A DNA stretch of 64,000 nt from CAYGZQ01 sp964354375 [NCBI: uncultured Planctomycetota bacterium] (GCA_964354375.1 CAYGZQ010000003.1:1-64000), one strand, 5' to 3'; positions 28,538 through 37,788 are shown, numbered from the stretch's first letter. Notes: a model not told the origin generated them from the sequence alone. Numbers and translations are program-made.

Positions 28538-28665
28538 GTTTGTAGGACCCGCAACCTGCGACCGTCACAAGGATCTGCACAGTCGGGTCCGCTCAGTCAG
28601 AGAACCTTATAGAATACCATCGTGGGAAGGAGAGATTCATCGTTCTTCAAACGAACGATATAGCG

Positions 28666-29586
28666 TTGTATGCTCTGGAGGCGGGCGCCGACCTTGTTGG
28701 GATCGCGTCGGCCGAGCCGCTTGCCGACGAGGCCGGGGACCTCGAAAAATGGCTGCACCTGGGCTATCACGGGACCATGTCGTGGATGGCCGAGAATACC
28801 GAGGTCCGCAGCGATCCGCGCCTGCTGCTCCCGGACTGCAGGTCCATCATCGTCATTGCCGTCAATTACTACACGCCGCAGCTGCACCTGCGATTCCCGA
28901 ATTTCCCCCGAATCTCCCGTTATGCGTGGGGAAGGGACTACCACAAGGTCCTCGGGAGAATTATCAAGAAGATCGAAACCCGGATTCGCGAGATGGCCCG
29001 GGAGGAGGGGATTGAGAAGCCGAAGTTCACGGCTGCCGTCGACAGCGCCCCGTTTCGCAACAAGGTCTGGGCGCAGCGAGCGGGTCTGGGCTGGATAGGA
29101 AAGAACTGCCTCCTCATCACCCGTCAGTTCGGATCCTGGGTTTTCCTTGGAGCGCTCCTGACGACGCTGGATCTGGAGCCAGATGTCAAGGGCCCTCACC
29201 CGGACCATTGCGGCAAGTGCACAAGGTGCATGGACGCCTGTCCGACAAACGCGATCGTGGACCCGGGGAAACTCGACGCCCGGGCGTGCCTGAGTTATCT
29301 CACGGTGGAGCACAAGGGGCAGATTCCCGTGCGACGCCTGGAGAATCTCTCCGGCTGGGTTTTCGGCTGCGACACGTGCCAGGATGTCTGCCCCTGGAAC
29401 CGGTTCTCCAAACCCTCCAGGATCGTCGATTTCCAACCGCGCGAAGGACTCGTTGTTCCGGACCTCCATCTTCTCAGTCAATTGACCGACGAACAGTTCG
29501 CATCACTGACCGCGGGCACTTCCCTGAAACGCGCGGGACGAGAGCGTTTGAGGCACAATGCGCTCGCGGTCATGGGGCTTCTGTAG
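28666..29586 (+). CDS. queG: Epoxyqueuosine reductase
   Basis: This cobalamin-dependent iron-sulfur enzyme makes the last step of queuosine synthesis, reducing epoxyqueuosine in tRNA. Motifs are A-D-L-V-G-I-A, the D-S-A-P region, W-I-G-K-N, the first cluster C-G-K-C-T-R-C-M-D-A-C-P and the second C-D-T-C-Q-D-V-C-P-W-N. TTG 28666 is the only usual start codon but has no ribosome-binding site and cuts the N-terminus short. A good GGAAGGAGAG site at 28625-28634 points to an ATC codon at 28639 in the same frame, which would restore nine residues that fit the family. The real start may be non-standard. Confidence 0.93.
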   Translation: MYALEAGADLVGIASAEPLADEAGDLEKWLHLGYHGTMSWMAENTEVRSDPRLLLPDCRSIIVIAVNYYTPQLHLRFPNFPRISRYAWGRDYHKVLGRIIKKIETRIREMAREEGIEKPKFTAAVDSAPFRNKVWAQRAGLGWIGKNCLLITRQFGSWVFLGALLTTLDLEPDVKGPHPDHCGKCTRCMDACPTNAIVDPGKLDARACLSYLTVEHKGQIPVRRLENLSGWVFGCDTCQDVCPWNRFSKPSRIVDFQPREGLVVPDLHLLSQLTDEQFASLTAGTSLKRAGRERLRHNALAVMGLL

Positions 29587-29684
29587 GCTTCAGGAACAGG
29601 GATCGAGTTCCCCCCTTCTTTGACTCCGGAGGCAATCGGCGTATAGTTAATCTCCCTTTCCGATTACGAACGAGGAATCGTGTT

Positions 29685-30782
29685 ATGAGCAAAATCACGG
29701 AGAAACAGGTTCTCGATGCCTTGAGACGCGTGATCGATCCGGACCTGCAGAAGGACATAGTCACGCTGGGGTTCGTCAAGGATATTGAGATCGAGGGAGG
29801 GACAGTCCGGTTTCGCCTCGTTCTCACCACACCCGCATGCCCGATGAAGAACAAGATGAAGTCGGAAGCCGAGGAAGCTCTTCGAGAGATCGGGGGAGTC
29901 GAGAAGGTCGACATCACGCTGGATGCATGCACTCCGGCCAGTCGTGAGCCGGACGAGTCCTTTCCGGACATCAGGCATGTGATCCTGGTCGCGAGCGGGA
30001 AAGGGGGCGTCGGCAAGAGCACGGTCGCGGTCAACCTGGCGGTCGCATTGAAGGAGACAGGCGCATCCGTCGGCATAATGGACGCGGACATCTACGGACC
30101 GTCGATCCCTCCCATGCTCGGTTTGAGCGGTCCTCCGAACGTGTCCGGCAAGAAGATGGTCCCGCCCGTGGCGTTCGGAATGCCCGTGATGTCCATCGGC
30201 TTTCTGACGAGAGAGGACGATGCGCTCATCTGGAGAGGTCCCATACTCCATCAGGTTCTCACTCAATTCATCCGCGATGTCGACTGGGGCAGCCTTGATT
30301 ACCTCGTCATAGATCTTCCGCCCGGCACGGGGGACGTCCAGATTTCCCTTGCCCAGCTTGTGAGGGCGTCCGCGGCCCTCATGGTCTCAACGCCACAGGA
30401 CATCGCCTTCCGCGATGTGCGTCGCGCGGCGATAATGTTCAGCAAGGTCGACGTGCCGGTCATCGGACTGGTTGAGAACATGTCTTTCTTTATCTGTCCG
30501 CATTGCGGCACGAAGACCGACATATTCCCGCGCAAAGAAGACGAGACACTGAAATTCATTTCCGACGGACTCTTTGTCCAGATACTGGCGCGGATTCCGC
30601 TCGAGCCCGCGATCGCGACTTCATCCGAACAGGGCGTGCCGATTGTGATCTCGCACCGGGAGAGCGATACGGCAAAGGAGTTCAGGGAGCTTGCCGGAAA
30701 GCTGGCCCGGAAACTCTCGATGCTTGCGCTGGGTCCCCGGGAGGTCGTACCCGCCGCCGGGGGTCCTGCGGACCAGGACTGA
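29685..30782 (+). CDS. mrp: Mrp/ApbC-type iron-sulfur cluster carrier ATPase
   Basis: ATG 29685 is preceded by GAGG; the frame is open further left but only as a shadow of queG. The 365-residue protein has an N-terminal DUF59/MIP18 domain (residues 1-85, with T-T-P-A-C-P-M). The P-loop ATPase domain follows: A-S-G-K-G-G-V-G-K-S-T, D-A-D-I-Y-G-P-S-I-P and D-L-P-P-G-T-G-D. A C-P-H-C pair late in the protein binds the shared Fe-S cluster in the dimer. It delivers clusters to apo-proteins in the cytoplasm; the upstream queG encodes one such client type. exbB begins 36 bases downstream. Confidence 0.96.
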   Translation: MSKITEKQVLDALRRVIDPDLQKDIVTLGFVKDIEIEGGTVRFRLVLTTPACPMKNKMKSEAEEALREIGGVEKVDITLDACTPASREPDESFPDIRHVILVASGKGGVGKSTVAVNLAVALKETGASVGIMDADIYGPSIPPMLGLSGPPNVSGKKMVPPVAFGMPVMSIGFLTREDDALIWRGPILHQVLTQFIRDVDWGSLDYLVIDLPPGTGDVQISLAQLVRASAALMVSTPQDIAFRDVRRAAIMFSKVDVPVIGLVENMSFFICPHCGTKTDIFPRKEDETLKFISDGLFVQILARIPLEPAIATSSEQGVPIVISHRESDTAKEFRELAGKLARKLSMLALGPREVVPAAGGPADQD

Positions 30783-30818
30783 GGCGGTCATGTTACAATT
30801 GCGGACTGATCGACAACC

Positions 30819-31421
30819 ATGGAACTAATGCTGCGCGGCGGGCTTCTGATGTGGCCGATTCTCCTCGAGAGCATCCTGGCGCTCTGGGTGATTCTTGAGC
30901 GCTGGATGTTCGCCGCGGTAGTGCTGCCCCGACGCCGCAGAGCGCTGGACGATTTCACCGACAGCATAGGAAACCCGGATGGGAGCACTCCTGAGGCGGT
31001 CTCGGCCGAGCTTCGTGACCTCGTCCGCGCCGTGGATCGCGCGAACGAGGACGGTGCTGTCAACCGGACCCTCCTTGCGCTCCAGGGAGACCGACTGGTT
31101 CGCGAGGCCGAGAGAAACCTGACCCTGCTCAATGTCGTGGCTCAGACTGCTCCGTTGTTCGGACTTCTCGGCACAGTGACCGGCCTGATCCGGGCGTTCG
31201 TGGTCATTCAGAGTCTGTCCGGGCAGGTGACTCCGTCGGACCTCGCGGGCGGTATCTGGGAGGCGCTGCTGACCACGGCTTTCGGCCTGTTCGTGGGGAT
31301 ACCGGCCCTGATCGCCTACATCGGGTTCAACAGGGTCGCCGACCGATATGCGCAGGTTGTCGAGGCGGCTCTTTCACAGATTATCCACAAGCTCTCGAAG
31401 GCCGGCCTGGAGATTGTGTGA
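30819..31421 (+). CDS. exbB: ExbB/TolQ-family proton channel subunit
   Basis: The 200-residue inner-membrane protein has three membrane helices (about 5-27, 105-130 and 145-170) and a cytoplasmic loop. The conserved T-A-P-L-F-G-L-L-G-T-V-T-G-L-I-R-A-F motif begins the second helix, and T-T-A-F-G-L-F-V-G-I-P-A-L-I-A-Y covers the third. With ExbD it uses proton flow to energise TonB. The following gene starts on the base right after this stop, so the two are coupled. TolQ or MotA-like use is possible, but the TonB-like third gene favours ExbB. Confidence 0.93.
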   Translation: MELMLRGGLLMWPILLESILALWVILERWMFAAVVLPRRRRALDDFTDSIGNPDGSTPEAVSAELRDLVRAVDRANEDGAVNRTLLALQGDRLVREAERNLTLLNVVAQTAPLFGLLGTVTGLIRAFVVIQSLSGQVTPSDLAGGIWEALLTTAFGLFVGIPALIAYIGFNRVADRYAQVVEAALSQIIHKLSKAGLEIV

Positions 31422-31904
31422 ATGTCGTCAAGGCCATTCATACGTCAAGTATCATTGCTGCGGAGAAGCCGGTCCAAGAGGATCGAGCCGCAGATAATGA
31501 TCGCTCCCCTGGTCGACATCGTCTTCAACCTTCTCATCTTCTTCATGCTCGTCACGAAATACCTTTCTCCGACCATTGCCGTGGCGCTGCCCCAAAGCGG
31601 ATCGGGAGAAATCGACGAATCCCGTGCGAGGACGGTGAGCATCGACCGTGACGGAAATACGTTCATCGACAACACTCCCGCGACCCTCTCCGAGATCGCC
31701 CGCGAGCTTGAGAGCGCCCGCGCCGCCGGAGAGATCGACATTGTCCGTCTGCGCGCCGACAAGGATACTCGCTTTCAACGGATCATCGATGTGCTCGACG
31801 CGATACGCAAGTCGGGAATAAGAGATATCTCGGTCGAGACGGAATGGATTTCAGATGAGGTCGCGTCGGAGAGAAGCAGGGCAGGGGAAGTGCAGGCGCC
31901 CTGA
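31422..31904 (+). CDS. exbD: ExbD/TolR-family subunit
   Basis: The 160-residue protein has a short basic cytoplasmic tail and one membrane helix, I-A-P-L-V-D-I-V-F-N-L-L-I-F-F-M-L. In it D32 corresponds to the essential proton-path aspartate of ExbD. A periplasmic domain follows with R-A-D-K-D-T-R-F and a G-I-R-D-I-S-V-E-T strand. It pairs with ExbB, whose stop codon immediately precedes this ATG. The C-terminal ~15 residues are extra and charged. Confidence 0.93.
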   Translation: MSSRPFIRQVSLLRRSRSKRIEPQIMIAPLVDIVFNLLIFFMLVTKYLSPTIAVALPQSGSGEIDESRARTVSIDRDGNTFIDNTPATLSEIARELESARAAGEIDIVRLRADKDTRFQRIIDVLDAIRKSGIRDISVETEWISDEVASERSRAGEVQAP

Positions 31905-31910
31905 GAAAAG

Positions 31911-32678
31911 ATGTACCGCATTCTTACAGCCCTCGCGGCAAGTCTCATTCTCCACACGCTTCTGCTTGCGAATCTCTCGTTGCCTCGCGTGCATGTGAGC
32001 AAGCCTTCCGGTATCCGGCTTAGCATAAGCACCGCTTTGAAAGCTCAGATGGATTATGAGACCCGCGAGCAGGTCCCGGATGAACCGAGCGTTATTGCTT
32101 CGAACCCTCTGTCTCCTGTCGTCCCTGCATCGCCGTCCGCTCGCCAGGCCGGTTCATCGCTCCCAAGCCCCCTGGAATCCGAGACGGAGGGTTCCGGGTC
32201 CACTGCGCCGTCCGCGACCGATTCCGGCGAATCCCAGGGTGAGCCGGGGGGAGGTCTCGGGAGTTCCGCGTCGATTCCCGGTGAGGTCGGAGGCGGAGGT
32301 GGAAGCCTTTCGGGCGACGGGACGGGCGCCGACTCAGCAGGCGCAGAAGCGAGCGGGTCCCAAACGCCTCAGGGACCGGACCTCGACGCGATGAGGGCCG
32401 AGTACGGCAGGCTCGTTCTCGAGCGGATTTCCGCCCACAAGGTCTACCCAGATGTTGCCAGACGCCTTGGGCAGGAAGGCGAAGTGAGAGTGGGTTTTGT
32501 GGTTGCCTCCGACGGGACTGCATCTTCGGTCAAGGTGCAGGCTTCAAGCGGCATAGCGTCGCTGGACACCGCAGCGTGCGTCGCGGTGGAGGCGGCAAGC
32601 CCGTTTCCTGGGGTACCCGCCGAGCTCGGTACCGATTCCCTCGCATTGTCGCTCCTCATTGTGTTTGAACTGGACTAG
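31911..32678 (+). CDS. tonB: TonB-family energy transducer
   Basis: ATG 31911 lies six bases after the exbD stop. The 255-residue protein has one N-terminal membrane helix containing S11-x-x-x-H15, the S-x-x-x-H pair that TonB uses to contact ExbBD. A long Ser/Gly/Pro-rich spacer (about 40-165) follows instead of the classic Pro-Lys repeats. The C-terminal TonB domain reads Y-P-D-V-A-R-R-L-G-Q-E-G-E-V-R-V-G-F-V and then S-S-G-I-A-S-L-D-T-A-A. It would transmit inner-membrane energy to outer-membrane receptors, implying a diderm cell. No TonB-dependent receptor lies in the window. Confidence 0.92.
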   Translation: MYRILTALAASLILHTLLLANLSLPRVHVSKPSGIRLSISTALKAQMDYETREQVPDEPSVIASNPLSPVVPASPSARQAGSSLPSPLESETEGSGSTAPSATDSGESQGEPGGGLGSSASIPGEVGGGGGSLSGDGTGADSAGAEASGSQTPQGPDLDAMRAEYGRLVLERISAHKVYPDVARRLGQEGEVRVGFVVASDGTASSVKVQASSGIASLDTAACVAVEAASPFPGVPAELGTDSLALSLLIVFELD

Positions 32679-32727
32679 CGGACGCAGCAAGCTGCGTACC
32701 CGCGATCAGGCCCGTGCCCGGGATAAG

Positions 32728-32757
32728 CGACGCGCCCCGGTTGAATGGGGCGCGTCG
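32728..32757. terminator. Strong hairpin between tonB and ftsZ
   Basis: CGACGCGCCCC pairs perfectly with GGGGCGCGTCG around eight bases. There is no T-tract. It lies in the 291-base gap between convergent genes and probably separates the exb operon from the dcw cluster. I see no other feature in that gap. Confidence 0.6.
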
Positions 32758-32969
32758 GAAGGAAGAGGGTGGGGTGGCAAATTTAGAGAAACGTAATTCG
32801 TTGGAGGAGAATCCCCCCTCAATAAATCTAAGGGGCGAAGCTCATCTCCACAACCGTATTGGATGTTTTCTTCCCGGATTTTCTTAGACCAGGATAGACA
32901 CCTTCCTTCAGAGTCTCAATCCGAAACCCTCAACTTCATGTATCTCTATCGACAGTCACAAGTAAATCC

Positions 32970-34190
32970 TTAACCTGTGAAGCTTCCTCTGCGCAGGAAC
33001 GCAGGGATGTCGAGTTCGTCTTCGTCGATCTTCTCCTCGCGCCTCGGACCGGACTCGCTCACGCGCTCGCGCATGGGGATCCTGGGCTCAGGCTTGACGT
33101 CGTCGAAACCGGCGGCAAGCACGGTCACCCTTATGTAGTCCTTCATGCGTTCATCGATGACCGCGCCGACGATAATGTTGGCGTCAGGGTCGCAGACGCT
33201 GTAGATCTGGTCGGCGGCCGCCATGACCTCGATCAGCGTGAGTGAAGGTCCGCCGGTGAAATTGAGCAGAACGCCCTTCGCGCCCTCGATGGAGGTTTCG
33301 AGAAGCGGAGAGGTGATGGCCTGTCGCGCGGCCTCTATCGCGCGATTTTCGCCGGCCTGCTGGCCCATTCCGATGAGCGCCGTGCCCGCCTCCCACAGGA
33401 TCGCCCTGACATCAGCGTAGTCGACATTTATGAGCCCGGGGATCGTGATGAGGTCGCTCACGCCCTGGACGCCCTGTCTGAGGATATCGTCGGCGATCTC
33501 GAAGCTCTCCACCAGGGTCGTGTCGGGACCGACCACCTCGGCAAGCTTGTCGTTCGGAATGGTGATCAACGTATCGAGTTTTTCGCGAAGCCTGGTTATG
33601 CCTTCCTCGGCAATCTGAGCGCGACGTCCGCCCTCGAAAGTGAAGGGGCGGGTCACGACAGCGACCGTCAGCGCGTCGATGTCCTTCGCCAGCTCGGCGA
33701 TGATCGGCGCGGCGCCGGTGCCCGTTCCGCCGCCCATCCCCGCGGTGATGAACACCATGTCCGCCCCATTGATCGCCTCGGCGATCTCGGACTTCGATTC
33801 GCTCGCCGCCTTCAGCCCGATCTCGGGATTGCCGCCCGCTCCCAGTCCGCGCGTGACCTTCTCGCCTATCTGGATCTTCATCGGCGCGGGATTCTCCGAA
33901 AGCACCTGCAGGTCGGTGTTGATCGCTATGAACTGGACGCCGGACAACCCGGCCTGCATCATCCTCTGAACCGCATTCCCGCCCGCGCCGCCGATACCCA
34001 CCACCTTGATCCTGGCGGGGCTGCCCTGGTGCCTCGACTTGGGTCTCAAATCGATCGACACCTGGTCCAGCGAGATCACAGCGCGTTTCCTCTCCTCGGG
34101 CTTCAAAATCCCGGCCCCAGGGGCATGGGACACATCCGAGGGGTCCGTGGGATCGATTCCGTTCCTGTTGCGTTTTTCATTCTTGGCCAC
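32970..34190 (-). CDS. ftsZ: Cell division protein FtsZ
   Basis: FtsZ is the tubulin-like GTPase that polymerises into the division ring. The 406-residue protein shows V-V-G-I-G-G-A-G-G-N-A-V, the tubulin signature G-M-G-G-G-T-G-T-G-A-A-P, N-V-D-Y-A-D-V and the C-terminal tail E-L-D-I-P-A-F-L-R-R, which binds FtsA and other partners. The N-terminal extension of about 58 residues is longer than usual and charged. The start is GTG 34190, eight bases after GGAG. The stop is TAA, showing that TAA is a real stop in this genome. It is the last gene of the dcw cluster. Confidence 0.98.
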   Translation of the reverse strand: MAKNEKRNRNGIDPTDPSDVSHAPGAGILKPEERKRAVISLDQVSIDLRPKSRHQGSPARIKVVGIGGAGGNAVQRMMQAGLSGVQFIAINTDLQVLSENPAPMKIQIGEKVTRGLGAGGNPEIGLKAASESKSEIAEAINGADMVFITAGMGGGTGTGAAPIIAELAKDIDALTVAVVTRPFTFEGGRRAQIAEEGITRLREKLDTLITIPNDKLAEVVGPDTTLVESFEIADDILRQGVQGVSDLITIPGLINVDYADVRAILWEAGTALIGMGQQAGENRAIEAARQAITSPLLETSIEGAKGVLLNFTGGPSLTLIEVMAAADQIYSVCDPDANIIVGAVIDERMKDYIRVTVLAAGFDDVKPEPRIPMRERVSESGPRREEKIDEDELDIPAFLRRGSFTG

Positions 34191-34275
34191 TTGGCACTCC
34201 CGTTTCCGGGCGGGGAGGCGGCTGTCCTCCGAAACGCCCCTTGCGTTGGGAATTATATGCGCTCCTCAAAATATA

Positions 34276-35520
34276 TCAGCGAAAAATCGACCTCAAAACC
34301 GATTTTCCCCAGCCCTGTACCCTCGTCAGCGAATCGTACACTCCCGCCTGTACGGTCTCCCGCGACTTGCTTTCGTACTCCTGCGCGCCGACCTTCACCA
34401 GCCCGATCGCCGTCGAGTACATCGGGTTTCTGAGATCCTCCGGGAGTCCGCTCACATCGCGCGGATAGCCGATCCTCGCCTGGACCCCGAAAATACTGGA
34501 CGCCATCTCCGTCATCCCGGGCAGCAGCGACGTGCCGCCGGTGAGCACGACGCCGGAACGTACGTCCTGAATGAACCCGCTCTCATCGAGCTCCCGGTAT
34601 GTCAGGGAGAGTATCTCCTCGAGCCGTGGATAGATTATCTCGGCTATGATCTTCAGAGGGATCGTCTCTCTTCGCTCGCCCCCGGCTTTCGAGATCTCGA
34701 TGATGTCCTCGCTCGCAGCGTAATCTTTCCCGACCCCGCCGAGCTTGATTTTCAGATGCTCGGCCTGCCTGGGCGAGATGCCGATGCCGTAGGCAAGGTC
34801 GCTGTCGAAGTGGTCGCCGCCGACGGGAAAGATGGCAATGTGTGCCAGCCCTCCGTCGCGGTACACGGCGAGGTCGGTGGTTCCGCCGCCGATGTCGATC
34901 AGGGCGACGCCGGTCTCGCGCTCATCCGGTCCCAGGGCGGCCTCGGCGGAAGCGATGGGCTGGAGGATTATGTTTTCAACATCTATGCCTGCGTGATTCA
35001 CGGCCCGGTAGATATCCTCGAGCTGCGGGACGGCGGTGGTTATGAGGAGAACGTTGGCCTCGAGGCGCATGCCGCTCATGCCGACCGGGTCGCTGATGCC
35101 CACCTGTCCGTCGACGATGTAGTCGCGAACGTGAACATCGATCAGGCGCCGTCCGCGGGGGATCTCGACGTGCTGCGCGATATCCAGCACGCGCTCCGTG
35201 TCCTCGTAGGTGATGCCCTTGTGAGGATCGGCTATGGCGATGACGGCATTCGAGAGGATGGCCTGGACATGCGCGCCCGTCACGCTGACGAAGGCGGAGT
35301 CGATCGTGGTGGAGGCCGCCTGCTCGGCCTGGATTTTTGATTCGCGTATGGATGAAATTGTGCGCTCGAGGTCGATGATCGTGCCCTTGTGCAGACCGCG
35401 CGACGGCACGCGTCCTACGCCGAGGATGCCCAGGTCGCTGCCTGGCTCGACCCTGGCTACCACCGTACAGATTTTGGTGGTACCGACGTCGATACCAACT
35501 ATGGCGTCTGTCAGGTTCAC
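34276..35520 (-). CDS. ftsA: Cell division protein FtsA
   Basis: FtsA is the actin-like ATPase that ties FtsZ filaments to the membrane. The 414-residue protein has phosphate-1 G-I-D-V-G-T-T-K, I-D-I-G-G-G-T-T-D-L-A, and T-G-G-T-S-L-L-P-G. It ends in an amphipathic helix G-W-G-K-S-V-L-R-S-I-F-R, the membrane-targeting sequence. The start is GTG 35520. A good promoter lies just upstream (35582-35610), so ftsA-ftsZ can be transcribed independently of the upstream wall genes. ftsZ begins 85 bases downstream. Confidence 0.97.
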   Translation of the reverse strand: MNLTDAIVGIDVGTTKICTVVARVEPGSDLGILGVGRVPSRGLHKGTIIDLERTISSIRESKIQAEQAASTTIDSAFVSVTGAHVQAILSNAVIAIADPHKGITYEDTERVLDIAQHVEIPRGRRLIDVHVRDYIVDGQVGISDPVGMSGMRLEANVLLITTAVPQLEDIYRAVNHAGIDVENIILQPIASAEAALGPDERETGVALIDIGGGTTDLAVYRDGGLAHIAIFPVGGDHFDSDLAYGIGISPRQAEHLKIKLGGVGKDYAASEDIIEISKAGGERRETIPLKIIAEIIYPRLEEILSLTYRELDESGFIQDVRSGVVLTGGTSLLPGMTEMASSIFGVQARIGYPRDVSGLPEDLRNPMYSTAIGLVKVGAQEYESKSRETVQAGVYDSLTRVQGWGKSVLRSIFR

Positions 35521-35581
35521 GGTCGGAGGCTGTCTAACTTTTAGCCGCTATCCTTATAATACTCCCCTATCAGAGTCCGAA

Positions 35582-35610
35582 ATTATAGCTGCGCTCTCGG
35601 TCCGAATCAA
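35582..35610 (-). promoter_or_regulatory. Internal promoter for ftsA-ftsZ
   Basis: On the minus strand TTGATT, a 17-base spacer and TATAAT, in the 114-base gap before the ftsA start. Confidence 0.75.
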
Positions 35611-35634
35611 GTTGGCGTAGCACAATTCCTGTAA

Positions 35635-35964
35635 TTATTTCGGCAGAAACTTATACAGATTCAGTGCGAATCCGAGCGCAAGCGGCAAAAGCGCGACAAG
35701 ATAGAGGTCGAGCTGGCTTTTCTCTCCGAAGTAGATTATGAAGCCTCCCAGCACGAGCCCGAAGAGGAGCCGTACGAACACCGGACCGTTGTTGCTCTGC
35801 TGCCCCGACAGATCGCGTACCAGCCCGTATGTCATGCTGTCGAGAAGAGCGAGGAAGATCAGTGCGAGGAACTTGGTGTCGACGAAGTGAAACGGGACAT
35901 TCACGAAATACCCGATTGCGAATCCCACTACCATGACTACCAGAATCGCGTACATGACGTTCAC
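35635..35964 (-). CDS. sbp: Small basic protein, DUF1290 family
   Basis: The 109-residue protein has three to four membrane helices and matches the DUF1290 small basic protein found near ftsA/ftsZ in Gram-positive dcw clusters. Motifs are F-H-F-V-D-T-K-F-L-A-L-I-F-L-A-L-L-D-S, Y-G-L-V-R-D and I-I-Y-F-G-E-K-S-Q-L-D-L-Y. Its function is not established. The GTG start overlaps the stop of the DUF881 gene by four bases, so the two are coupled. ATG 35955 is an alternative start. The stop is TAA. Confidence 0.9.
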   Translation of the reverse strand: MNVMYAILVVMVVGFAIGYFVNVPFHFVDTKFLALIFLALLDSMTYGLVRDLSGQQSNNGPVFVRLLFGLVLGGFIIYFGEKSQLDLYLVALLPLALGFALNLYKFLPK

Positions 35965-36734
35965 TCACCTCCCTTTACGCCGTGTGCGTATTGCAGGAGA
36001 GTCAGGCCGCTGTAAGCGGGTAGCACCATGTCATCCATTTTCATGATTTCGGCCCGGATGTTGAAATACTGGAGCGGCTCGATCACTCCGCCCGGCATGG
36101 TGATCGCGTTATAGAGCTCGTCCGGATTTCCGATCGCGAAAATGTCGAACGGCGGCGTCATGCGCGTGTTGTTGACGTCTATGAGGCTTCCGACGCACCT
36201 GATCGTGCTGCTCACGATCAAGCGCTCCGTACGGTCTCGCGACCTTATCGCTATCGCCTCCGCGCCCGCCAGCCAGAGCTCGTTCACGATGTTGAGCAGG
36301 TCTTCCTGGTGAATGAGATAGGGCGCGGCCTCCGCGCCCGGCGGCAACTGCGATGTCTGCTCGCTCAGCGTCAGCCGGATGCCCGGACCGTGCACTGCGT
36401 CCAGCCCCGCGAGAATTCGATACCTCGTCAGGGACTCGGTGACCTGAGCGCTCGCCTCCTGTCCTGCCATGAGCGACTCCTCGAGGTCTGATGCGTGATT
36501 GCGGCTCTGCTCGAGCTCGGCCCGGAGCTGGTCGTTCTCCTCCGTCAGCTTCGTCATCCGGTTGACCAGTTCCTGGCGACTCTCGCTCGGAAGGGGCTCC
36601 GTGCTTTCCTTGCGTATCACCTTGAACGGCAGGGCCAGCATCACACCGACCATGAGGCTCAGTACAAGCGTCATGGCCGATAGTCTCAGTCCCCTGCGGT
36701 TCTCACTGTTGGCTTCCATTGTCGGATGTGTCAC
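35961..36734 (-). CDS. DUF881 family membrane-anchored protein
   Basis: The protein has up to 257 residues. A basic N-terminus precedes one membrane helix (about 19-40) and a coiled coil (about 45-100). The periplasmic DUF881 domain follows: G-P-G-I-R-L-T-L, D-L-L-N-I-V-N-E-L-W-L-A-G-A-E-A-I-A-I, and the family's A-I-G-N-P-D-E-L motif. DUF881 and DUF1290 proteins pair in dcw clusters of Firmicutes and Actinobacteria; their role in division is not defined. The start overlaps the ftsQ end by about 30 bases (GTG 36734) or less (ATG 36719). Confidence 0.88.
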   Translation of the reverse strand: MTHPTMEANSENRRGLRLSAMTLVLSLMVGVMLALPFKVIRKESTEPLPSESRQELVNRMTKLTEENDQLRAELEQSRNHASDLEESLMAGQEASAQVTESLTRYRILAGLDAVHGPGIRLTLSEQTSQLPPGAEAAPYLIHQEDLLNIVNELWLAGAEAIAIRSRDRTERLIVSSTIRCVGSLIDVNNTRMTPPFDIFAIGNPDELYNAITMPGGVIEPLQYFNIRAEIMKMDDMVLPAYSGLTLLQYAHGVKGGE

Positions 36735-37788
36735 CGCCTGCGAGCTTGAAGATGTCCGGGTTGAAACTCACCGCGACGGTCTGAGGGGCGGGACCGGCGC
36801 CGGCATTCCCGTCGGCGGTCGCAGTATCCACGCCTTCGGACGCCTTCTTCCAGTCCGCCATCGCCTGCAGCTCCGCTTTTGTAAACGCGCTCGCCCTTAC
36901 GTGATAACACGGAAACTGCTCAGATGAAAGGTCTATGTCGATTGTTTTCATCGGATCGGTGATTGACTCATCGCCCAGCACCGCCAGCATGCGTCTCACC
37001 TGCAGCTCCGGTTCCAGAAAATCGCCCAGAAGGATCGGGGCGCAATCGTTGAACTCGACCGTGAGGCGGCCGCGAAAGTCCATGCAGACGGCCTTGACAT
37101 CAGCGGCGTGGTCTCCGGCGTACCGACGCAGAAGATGCTGCAGGTAAATGAGCCTGTCGAATTGAAGGTTCATAGTGTCAACATCGCACCCGCGAGGCAG
37201 GCTCCATGTCTCGGCCTGCAGATGAAGCGGCACTCCTCTGTATCTCAGCAGGCCCGGCGGAACCCCTCTTACAATCGGGCACAGGCACGTCTCGTCGGGT
37301 AACAGAATATCGAGCAGCTCACCGTTTCTGTCGAAGAGGAATTTCGATTGGGCGTACTCGACGGCCGCGAGGGCGCGGCGCTCGGTAATCTCTATGCGGA
37401 GGGACCAGGGTCCGGTCAAGTGGACCTCTGCGTGCTCGATGAGAGGATAGGCTTCGAGCGACGAGCGTATACGCTCTCTCGGAACGCATATGGTCCAGAT
37501 ACCATCAAGATTTTCCAGAGCGGCAAGCTCGATCACGTCGCCGTCGCTCAAACTCATGCCGCCTCGAACGTCGACGTTTCTGACGCAGAGCCATCCCGCA
37601 CTGAGGCCGTAGAACGCCAGTGCGAACAATCCGCACGCAACAAGCAGGCGCAGAAGCACATCGTGACGCGCCCTGGGTGGGCCCGCCGCGGTTGCCTGCA
37701 CCTTCGCCGGGGTCCTGACCGCGACATCCCTCGTTTTCCCCGGCGGTCGACGCACCCTCAGTTTCAGCTTAACCCTGTTCCCATGCAT
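36703..37788 (-). CDS. ftsQ: Cell division protein FtsQ/DivIB
   Basis: The 361-residue protein has a ~45-residue basic cytoplasmic tail, one membrane helix (about 45-66), and a POTRA-like domain starting V-R-N-V-D-V-R-G. The beta domain contains L-R-I-E-I-T-E-R-R-A-L-A-A-V and K-T-I-D-I-D-L-S. FtsQ links early and late division proteins at the septum. The last ~50 residues are Ala/Gly/Thr-rich and look disordered, and the cysteine pair C-L-C-P is unusual. The start overlaps the murB stop by 20 bases. Confidence 0.88.
   Translation of the reverse strand: MHGNRVKLKLRVRRPPGKTRDVAVRTPAKVQATAAGPPRARHDVLLRLLVACGLFALAFYGLSAGWLCVRNVDVRGGMSLSDGDVIELAALENLDGIWTICVPRERIRSSLEAYPLIEHAEVHLTGPWSLRIEITERRALAAVEYAQSKFLFDRNGELLDILLPDETCLCPIVRGVPPGLLRYRGVPLHLQAETWSLPRGCDVDTMNLQFDRLIYLQHLLRRYAGDHAADVKAVCMDFRGRLTVEFNDCAPILLGDFLEPELQVRRMLAVLGDESITDPMKTIDIDLSSEQFPCYHVRASAFTKAELQAMADWKKASEGVDTATADGNAGAGPAPQTVAVSFNPDIFKLAGGDTSDNGSQQ

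Noticed and set aside
29208-29684. Longer mrp with 159 extra N-terminal residues
   Set aside because: The extension lies in an alternative frame inside queG; the DUF59 domain starts right after ATG 29685.
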